64,000 nt of DNA, from positions 249,811 through 313,810 of the forward strand of contig JAMWFC010000108.1 in the NCBI GenBank assembly GCA_027475525.1, in the 5' to 3' direction. This stretch comes from Macrolepiota albuminosa. Lineage: Eukaryota > Basidiomycota > Agaricomycetes > Agaricales > Agaricaceae. Every line of letters starts with the position of its first letter. Positions within the stretch are counted from its first letter, which is position 1. Position numbers and translations under genes: made by a program. Below are positions 55,646 through 64,000 of the stretch, piece by piece. Below the pieces are notes generated by a model. The model ran no database searches and had not been told where the DNA came from. It was given only the letters and a program-made list of their open reading frames with translations.

Positions 55646-58022
55646 ATGCCACCCGCTCTGGCTCCTGCCGCCCTCTCCTCATGTCTCGCTCTTCTTATAT
55701 ACCTGTTGTTCAAGTGGATCGCACTTCGCAAGGCAATGCCCCCCGGTCCTATAGGTATACCTCTTCTTGGAAATAGACACCAGCTACCCGCATCGAAGCC
55801 TTGGCGAAAGTTCGCAGAATGGAACAAGCAATACGGTAGCCGTTTTTCTTGTCGTTGTCCGCAGAAACCATGTTTACTCCATTGGCAGGACCAGCAGTTT
55901 CCATCTTTCTCGGGTCAACCCCAGTGATAAGTCAGTTTTCCCATTCCTGTCTTATTCACATCTCATCTTTTCAAAGTACTTGGCACCGCTCAAGCTGCTT
56001 GGGATTTGTTGGAGAAGCGTTCGGATATCTACTCGAGCCGCCCTCGCTTCATTGTTGCGTACGCGTCTCACAATTCATACGTTCAGATTACCGAAGCTGA
56101 TCTATCCCTAGAGGAGAGATTCTATCGGACAATAAGCGAGGGCTCATGCTCCCAAATAACGACTTTTGGCGTAAATGGCGGAAGGTCTGTAACCTTATCT
56201 ACTTGCTCTTTATCTTCTGAATATATTTGCTAGGTCCTTCATACTGGGTTTCATTCCAGAAAAGCAGACTCGTATAGAGACATACAGTCTTTAGAGTCAA
56301 AGATCATGTTGCATCATATCTTGACCGATCCTGAACATTATGAGCAACATTTTCAACGGTATCAAAATCCCTATTTCACCTTATCTCAACTAAATAGGAT
56401 TAAAGGAATGCTGCTAGCGTCGTTTCTTCTGTTACGTATGGCTGTCGAGCCGACAGCATTGACGAGTGGGTCATAAAGGAGAATATGGCGGCTATGGATT
56501 GTCAGTGTTGTCACATTGATTGCTATTGCAATTGAATTTGAATGATCTGGTTTTTAGATCTGACAAGGTGGGTCTTTATTATTCAAGTTGTGATACCTTT
56601 CCTCCTTGATAATGACAACATTACCACAGCGTCAAGTGAGTTTTTTTTCGGTACGTTGTGCCGTCTCATCAACCCCTGGTTTAGTATACCAGGAAAGTAC
56701 CTCGTTGAGTCTTGCCCCTGGCTTCTCAAGCTACCAGTAAGATTTGCCGTTGGCATTACCTCGTGCAATGTCCTCAAGCACCTTATAGCGTTTCCTACAA
56801 TGGTTTCGTCGAGAACCAGAAGAGCGTCGCCAACGTGACATCCAATTCCTAATGCATCTCTTCAATGACGTCAAAATGAGGATGCAAAACGGTACTGCTG
56901 AAGAGTGCCTGACCTCGCAGACAATAGCAAATCAAGCTCAGAGTGGTTTGACCGATCTGGACGTAGCGTATACCGTATCGAGTCCCTTTGGAGCTGGGAT
57001 TGAAACAGCAAGTTCTCGGCAATTCTAGCTATTCGAAGAACTAACGAGAGCCTTTAGACTGCTGGGACCTTGGCAATCTTCATTCGTGAGGCTCAGATTT
57101 CTCCACGATACAATATCCTGATTTCATTCCTTTCTGAAGTCGCAATGCTGAATAATCCCTCTGTGATGAAGAAAGCACAAGCTGAGCTCGACTATGTTGT
57201 CGGTTTTAACAGGATGCCCGAATTTGATGATCAAGATCATTTGCCGTACGTCAAAGCCGTCGTAAATGAAACCCTTAGGTAACTCTTTACCGTGACGTAT
57301 TGAGTTGAAGTCTGTTGCTGATCAACTGTAGATGGCGGCCGATAGCTGCCCTGGGCGGCACCCCACACGCAGTATCAACTGACGATATTTATAACGGAAT
57401 GTTTGTCATCGGCCGATTCAACTCCAAGTTACCCTGATCATGTGTGCAGGTTCATCCCGAAGGGTTCCACGATATTTGCTAATTTATCGTCAGTTTTATT
57501 TCTTTATTTCTTGATTCTGTACAAAAACATCTGACTTCAATAGGGGCATCATGTTTGATCCAGGTATGCTCCAAGTCTGCTCTGATTATCATCTAGTTTG
57601 ATTTCTCAGTCATGTTTCCCTCCCCCGATGAATTCCGGCCTGAGCGCTTTTTGGAAACGTCTAATCCTCGATTAAAGTCGTTCGAGCTTCCATTTGGATT
57701 CGGACGTAGAATCTGCCCCGGGATGCACCTAGCCTTGAACTCGCTCTTCATTAATGTTTCCCGCATCCTTTGGGCCTTTAGCATTCTTCCAGCCATTAAT
57801 AGAGACGGTTCAGAGGTTATTCCAGGTATTTCCCAGCTTTGACGGCAACGTGTCATCCAAACTGACTCAACTACTCTCACATCCGAAGATCCATGGAACT
57901 TCACTGATGGATTCAATTCTAAACCCGTTAGCTTCAACTGTAGATTTGTGTCCCGCTCCGCACAGTCCTCTGTGTGTATCGAGGATGAGTTCAGGAGGGT
58001 GATGAGAAAACTCAATGGATGA
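55646..58022 (+). CDS. Cytochrome P450, gene 1 of a tandem pair
   Basis: Sixteen exons join in phase to 510 residues: 55646-55835, 55889-55930, 55977-56058, 56112-56184, 56234-56358, 56406-56500, 56558-56567, 56685-56736, 56789-57007, 57058-57085, 57140-57278, 57332-57400, 57450-57488, 57544-57563, 57610-57825, 57889-58022. Features: an N-terminal membrane anchor and proline-rich hinge (MPPGPIGIP), C-helix WRKWRK, I-helix FGAGIETT, ExxR in NETLR, and the haem site FGFGRRICPG. Exon 7 is only 10 nt. The intron 57008-57057 starts with GC instead of GT. It is a microsomal monooxygenase needing P450 reductase; the substrate is unknown. Confidence 0.9.
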
Positions 58023-58204
58023 ATTGTGGCAGGTGTGATCCTAAAATTCTTCTTTCTTAGTTTGTCTAGTCAAATGACTTATATGCCTCAATCTCACTTG
58101 GGAATAAGACTTCCTTATATAACAAGACAACAGTGTGACTTTTTCCCCTTTCCAATCGCTCCACTCAACGTATATAAGTCGGCAAAACTGTTCTGTGCCT
58201 CGAG

Positions 58205-60649
58205 ATGGACATGGCGTTCAAGTTGCCTTGGGACTTTCAATTGAAGAATGCATCGTCTACGACATCCTGGACCTCTCTTGTTATCGCTGTTTACCTTGCA
58301 TGTCTCCTCCATTTCGCTCTCAAGTGGCTGAATCTTCGAAGGTCCATGCCTCCGGGACCATTGGGTATTCCCTTCATTGGAAACATGCATCAAATGCCTT
58401 CAGACAAGCCTTGGCTCAAATTCATGGCGTGGACTCGCCAATATGGTATGGTTTTATTGACATATTTGGAGGCATTCACCTGATTTTTCCTCAGGTCCCG
58501 TAGTGTCTATTTTTCTTGGTTCGACACCTGTGATTAGTAAGAGGAAATCAAAAAACCAGATACCTACTATCTGATCATTGATCTCGCTGCAAGTCCTCGG
58601 GACCGCTCAAGCTGCATGGGATCTCCTTGAAAAACGTTCAGAGTTCTACTCAAGTCGACCTCGGTCCATTTTTATGTAACCAATGCCCAGCCCTGATATC
58701 CAAAGCTACTTCTGATCCAATCCAGGGGAGAACTCGTATCTGGTGGTAAACGTGGCTTACTGCGAACCAATGATGACAAGTGGCGTCGGTGGCGAAAGGT
58801 AAGCTGAGATTTCGTGTTTTTCGATAAATACCCAACATATCTCCAGATACTTCATTCTAGTTTCCACTATCGAACGGCGCAGACCTACCAGGATCTGCAG
58901 TCGCTGGAATCAAAAATCTCTATCTGCGAAATACTTGAAGCACCTCAAGACTATGTGCACCACCTTCAAAGGTGAGGATTTCTATTCCGGTGTGACTGTT
59001 TATGGCTTTCCTCAACTTCTATAAGATTTGCTGCTAGCGTGATAACAACCATTACATACGGGGTTCATGTGAAGAGTATTGATAATTGGATCGTGAAAGA
59101 AAATCTGGACACTGTAAACTGTAAGTCAATTAGGCCTATCTTAGTATTAAAGTCGATTTCCACGCAATATCACCCCCTAAAGTCTTTGTCAAGTAAGTGT
59201 TCGTCTCCTTTTTGATCAGAAAATACTAGATAGGTGCAGATCGAAGTAAGTTATCAACCACTGTCGACCGACTCGGAGTATTACTCAAGATACCTAGCGT
59301 TCCAGGAAAATTTATAGTGGAAGGGATGCCTTGGCTGTTGAAGCTCCCCGTATGTACGAGGTTGAATATCAAAATGAAGATCTGAAAGAGCCAAAATTTT
59401 AGCGGAGGTTCCAATGGTTCCGCCGGGCTGCAGAAGCACGACGTCAGCAGGATGAGAAGCTGTATATCAAGCTCCTTAACGATGCTAGATCAAGAATGAA
59501 GAGTGGAACCATACCCGACTGCCTGTCCACTCGGGTGGCTCAAAGTCAAAAGCAGATTGGTATGACAGACTTGGAGATGGCATATACCCTTGCAAGTTCA
59601 TTTGGAGCCGGCTTGGAGACGGTAACTTCATTTATCCGCCTTAAAATTAGAATTGAGCTGCTTACAACCTTATGAAGACATCCGCTAGCCTGGAAACATT
59701 CATCCGTAAGCTCATATCTTGACCGTGGTGCGGCATGTAATGTGTCATTGTTTAGTTACTATGCTTCATTTCCCCGACGCGATGAATAAGGCTCAAGCGG
59801 AACTTGACCGTGTGGTTGGCAGCGATCGCATGCCCGAATATGGCGATAAGGAAAGCTTGCCTTATACCGATGCCCTGGTCAAAGAGACAATGCGGTAAGC
59901 CCGTTATTTTAGCACCGTGCCTAATGTGACCTTGTCGTTTTGAGTTGGCGACCAGTTGCTGTGATCGGAGCCGTACCTCATGCTGTAACTGTTGATGACG
60001 AATATCAAGGAATGTCAGTACCGCAATATATTTGGAGTTGATAAAAAAAATTGATGGTAATTCATTATCAGGTTCATACCGAAAGGATCTACAGTGTATG
60101 CTAATATCTTGTGCGTTTATTTCGAATTGCCTTCAGATTTCCAGCATAACCGTTCTAACAGTGGGATAATGCACGATCCTGGTTAGATTTTTTGCTTTGT
60201 AAATTTCCAAAATTGCCGTTGAACTAACATGAATGGGAAGAGATGTTCCCATCACCAGATGACTTCCGACCGGAGCGATTTCTAGAGACTCAGGACCCCC
60301 GGCTGCAGACTTTTGACCTTCCATTTGGGTTTGGTCGAAGAATCTGTCCGGGTATGCATCTCGCGCGAAATTCTATTTTCATCAATATCGCTAGGATGTT
60401 ATGGGCTTTCAACATCTTACCTGCCTTGAACGAACATGGCGAAAAAGTCATTCCTGGTCAGTGTGATCCCTTGGGACGAGTGCCGTAAACTGTCCGAGTT
60501 TCATAATTTACACAGATTGTTGGAACTTTACAACTGGCATCAGTTCTAAACCTTTCCCTTTCAAATGCAGATTTATTCCAAGGAACGAGAAAATAATGGA
60601 CTGTATCAGGGAGGAAGCACGACTGGCCAAGGAGAAATTGGAAAGTTGA
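58205..60649 (+). CDS. Cytochrome P450, gene 2 of a tandem pair
   Basis: Sixteen exons join in phase to 527 residues: 58205-58445, 58495-58536, 58594-58675, 58726-58798, 58847-58971, 59026-59120, 59183-59192, 59298-59349, 59403-59621, 59678-59705, 59756-59894, 59945-60013, 60072-60110, 60162-60181, 60241-60456, 60516-60649. Exons 2-16 have exactly the lengths of gene 1; exon 1 is 51 nt longer. Motifs: hinge MPPGPLGIP, WRRWRK, FGAGLETT, ExxR in KETMR, FGFGRRICPG. All introns are GT-AG. Only 182 bp separate the two genes, so they come from a tandem duplication. Function is probably related but the substrate is unknown. Confidence 0.9.
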
Positions 60650-60907
60650 AGGAATGCGTTCTCTGAAACTGGAGGACATATCATTGTTCCCGGGAAACAT
60701 ATGATTTACATAAATAGTCTATCGAATGTAGTACATAGACACTTGCGATATCGATATATAAGCGAGTTGGATGCACCCCACTCTTCTCCTATCACACCTT
60801 CCGAAAGAGAAAGCTAGTTAGCATTTCATGCCCTGCATCCACCGAGATACAGATATATAGGCAATGACGAGCAGACATGGAAAACTGCTAATCGTCGGAA
60901 CAAGACC
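60650..60907. other. Intergenic region, convergent P450 and VPS10 genes
   Basis: It contains a TATA-like GATATCGATATATAAGCGAG at about 60,747-60,766, but both neighbouring genes end here, so this may be chance or an unannotated transcript. No frame of note is present. Confidence 0.45.
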
Positions 60908-63900
60908 TTATTCCTCATCCTCAAAACGCAATATTTGTGCATCTTCGTCTACTCTCAGATCCCTATATCCGCGTCGTGAGGGGTAGAGTAAACCTTCGGT
61001 ACGGGATGCAATCCATTCCCAAGCAATGCCTGCGATGCCAACGAGGTACCATGGTACGGAGGCCAGGGTATCCAGGATACCTGACTCGTATCTGTAAGGC
61101 CGTGAGCCATCTCCTGGTAGGCGGATATTTCTAATACTTTGAATCAGCATAGCTAACCAACTGATAGCATTTTGTAGGCATACCCTCGAGCGAGACCGCT
61201 TCTTCGATAGTAAGAATAGCCAACGAGAGCGGTTATTCCAAAAGGTATCAACAGGACGAATATCCAGAAAGATGGTCCATGGGCTTTAAACCCAGGACAA
61301 GCGTGGCGGTCACCACGATCAGGACGGAAATCTCCATCACAACTAGAATATGGAATGAGGCGGTAGGCTGTCCTCTCATACCAGTAATCTTCGCCATTCT
61401 TGCATGCTTCCTTTTCGTCATTGGGTAATGGGGTCGCGCCAGGTAATAGAACGCATTTGTCAGCTTCGTTCTTGACATGATTGAATTCACTTTATGGGAA
61501 AAAAAATTGGGAGGAATATCTTAGCTACATAAGAAGTGACATACCATTCAAAATCTACCTGGGCGCAGGGACAATTGTTCACAATTTTCTTTTCCATTTT
61601 TTGCTGGTCTCCAACTACACAGTTGGCATTCCTGACAAGGCGATGGTACAAAGTCTATTGATGGAAGTCAGCCAATGGATCAGATGTTTGAGAATGGAAA
61701 CACCTGGCGGCCAAACAAACAGCGTTCCTCACGTTCTTCGCTAGGGCTCCATAGTTCAAAGTCATCATTTCCAGGACTATCAAGGTTCAATACACCTGTA
61801 GAACATTATTATAAGCCACGATTAGGAGTTACGAAATGAATCTTACATTTCTTAGAAGTCAATGCAGTGAAGTCGACATGAATGGCAACAGAAGCGGTAC
61901 TTCTGGGGTAATCACCCATCAGGATAAATCTGCGACTCGTATCCGAAGGCACAGTGACGAGATATCTGATTCGGACCTTGTCTTTGCTGAACTTATATTC
62001 TCTCCAATTCAAACCCTGGTTTGTACTGAAAAGTAGATGGTCTGTCGGTTCTTCGTCATTAACCATGACCAATATAGATCCCGAGTCGCCGAATTCCCAT
62101 AGATGGGCATCTTTGTGAACTTCTTCCCAAGTAAAGCCTCCGTCACGGCTGAGGAAGGTATCGCTGTCTTTGTATGGTGCGAGCTCTTCGCCGACATTGC
62201 CGACGGCCATGATGAGTCCAACCACCGAGGGGCTACTGAAAGTCGCTCTAGGGTCGACTCGCGCAGTATACCCATGCAAATGAAGAGCGCATCTCTGATC
62301 GGACAGGTAATGAGGATGAATAGATAGGAAGCCAAGATGAATCTCGTACCGTTGTATCGCATTCATAAGGCCGCCCTTGTGAATCAATTTTAGGGGGGGT
62401 CAGTGGTTTCCAAGTACTTCCTAGTGCGACGATGAGTATCAAGATACCAAGGCATCCGGAACCTCGTGAGACAGACCATCGTTATGCGTAATCCTGGTTC
62501 GAAGGCTCTTTTTCTTGGACACCTTGGCTTCCCCTGGATTTGAGACGATGTTAATGAGAGCGATGCCATCAAGACCTATCATCTTTTCAAAGTCCACGTA
62601 ACCCGCGTTGTTGCGGTTGACATTCTCGATAGAAAGTCCGAAGTAGGTCCCGTTGGAGTTCGACTTCAGAATATTCCCATAATATGGCTCTTCAGACATT
62701 GTCATGTGCAGGAACAAGGCATTCGTGCTCGACTCTAGAACTGTGTAGGCCTGAAAGATGATCAGTGCATGAATCCGTGTATTAAAACTGCTGAGGGCGT
62801 ACATGTGTCTCGGGGTGCATGCCCAGAGGGAATTGTCCGGTAGCAAAATGATATCCATCCAAGGAAACCTGCAGTTCAAGTGAACGACCACCAGAATCGG
62901 CCTATAGATAGTTCTCAATCAATAAAGGGAGAACTATGCAGATGCACAACACTGACCGAAGCGACAACCAAAAACTCAGAAAACTTAGCAAATCCAACAA
63001 CCTGATCAAACATCTTCTTCTTTTTCGAGAAATAATCACCCCCGACAACCAACTGCATCGGGACCCCATCCATCACAATCTGCGATCCCTTTTTCTCAGC
63101 ATATGACTCGCACAGTATCTCAGTCGGGTCCGCATTCAAGTTCCTATCCTTCGTGAATGCGCAATTGCGCACGTATCTCTCTACCAAATCCCAATTACGG
63201 CCGTTGTCCCGGGAATAGTACGCCTCGGCGTGGCAGTTCCTCCCATCAGAGCAGTCTTTGTTACCCGTCCAGATGAGGAGATCCGAGCTCGGGTGGAAAT
63301 GGAGAACCTCGGCGCCAAAAGTGTTGGGCGGGACTGGCGCACTTTGGTCATACCAATTGCCCCCTGTGTTAGTGGTATAGTAGAAAGTATTTGTATCGGT
63401 GATGAGGTAGGCGCGGCCGTTAGAATACTTGTGGTGGTAAAAAGCGAGGAAGCGTTTGTCTGGGAAAAGTTTTTGCCATGTGTAGCCTTCGTTGGAGGAC
63501 TGCCACATTGCACCGTCGACAGTGCGGACGAGTATTGTCTAGATATATATATATGTTTCGGCATAAGGAAACAATACATTAAAGTACTCACTGTCGAGTC
63601 CTTAAAGTAGGCATGTTGGGCAACAAAGCTCGGGAATTCGAACTAGAACCATGAATACACATAGGACAGACCACAATGAATAAACTCACAGTTTGATGAA
63701 TGACATCTCCTTCCTTCGGTGCAGCTGTCACATAGCTCAGCACTCGCGACATCGGAATACTCTTATTATGCCCATACCTTGCGAACACGGTTTCTCAACC
63801 TTCGCGTCCTTCTTGATTCCATCCTTACACGTATTGCCAGGAATCTTCCGATACCCAGACGAGCCCAAGTACGTTTTGTCCGGACCTCCATCACAAACAC

Positions 63901-64000
63901 CCGCAGGTATAGGCTCAGGGCCGACCGGCACACACTCGTCTCCCGAGCGCACGAAGTTGTAATCACTAGTGAATTGTCAATCCTTGGTCGGCCTATGAGA
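60908..64000 (-). CDS. VPS10: Vacuolar sorting receptor VPS10 (sortilin family), 3' part
   Basis: The gene enters from the right edge. The first visible part is the Cys-rich 10CC module after the first Vps10 domain ([26 protein letters not shown]). The second Vps10 propeller follows ([36 protein letters not shown] with Asp-box-like turns), then its own 10CC ([21 protein letters not shown]), one transmembrane segment (about 61,195-61,265) and an acidic cytosolic tail ending FEDEE at 60908. Several short introns are clear, for example 61183-61131. It carries soluble hydrolases such as carboxypeptidase Y from Golgi to endosome. It looks intact. Confidence 0.95.

Overview
The window is eukaryotic and looks like a mushroom-forming basidiomycete (Agaricomycete). 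The host genes are split by introns of about 40-65 nt with GT-AG borders. The gene types (F-box/WD-like proteins, a tandem many-exon P450 pair, fungal two-domain biotin ligase, VPS10) and the transposons (KDZ, chromovirus-type Gypsy, tyrosine-recombinase retroelement, Helitron) are typical of that group. I cannot name the species.

Two halves differ sharply. Bases 1-48,000 are a nested pile of mobile elements. 1-10,352 is a Ty3/Gypsy element (A, + strand) with gag, pol, an extra third ORF and a 3' LTR; it sits inside the chromodomain of an older, AT-richer relative (B, - strand, 10,353-18,036). A ~780-bp repeat with a tRNA-like core (R1) follows, then a tyrosine-recombinase retrotransposon (18,811-22,500) with split direct repeats. 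Next come a KDZ transposase relic (-) and a divergent multi-exon gene of unknown function (22,501-28,703), a Zn2Cys6-like gene (28,809-30,780), a cluster of tRNA-derived SINE-like units (30,977-32,463), a GC-rich minisatellite stretch and a second, inverted R1. A LINE (34,095 to about 47,970, -) is split by two Helitrons arranged head to tail (36,794-44,146). Deleting the Helitron pair rejoins the LINE reading frame at an A|T target, so their ends are known to the base.

Bases 49,082-64,000 are ordinary host sequence with intact genes: an F-box protein (+), a second F-box protein (-), biotin-protein ligase (-), two tandem P450 genes (+) that share every exon length from exon 2 to exon 16, and the 3' part of VPS10 (-). 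These serve protein turnover, biotinylation of carboxylases, oxidative metabolism and vacuolar sorting; nothing suggests a single pathway.

The most unexpected signal is technical: 25 tandem duplications whose copies are offset by exactly 77 bp, all between 3.6 and 41.2 kb and mostly at repeats. They look like unmerged k-mer overlaps between contigs, and they break otherwise readable frames. The most interesting biological signals are the in-frame gag UGA followed by CUU/CUA in both Gypsy elements (probable readthrough), the large ORF downstream of the integrase, the tandem Helitrons with palindromic 3' ends, the R1 and SINE tRNA-like families, and the 10-nt microexon kept in both P450 genes.
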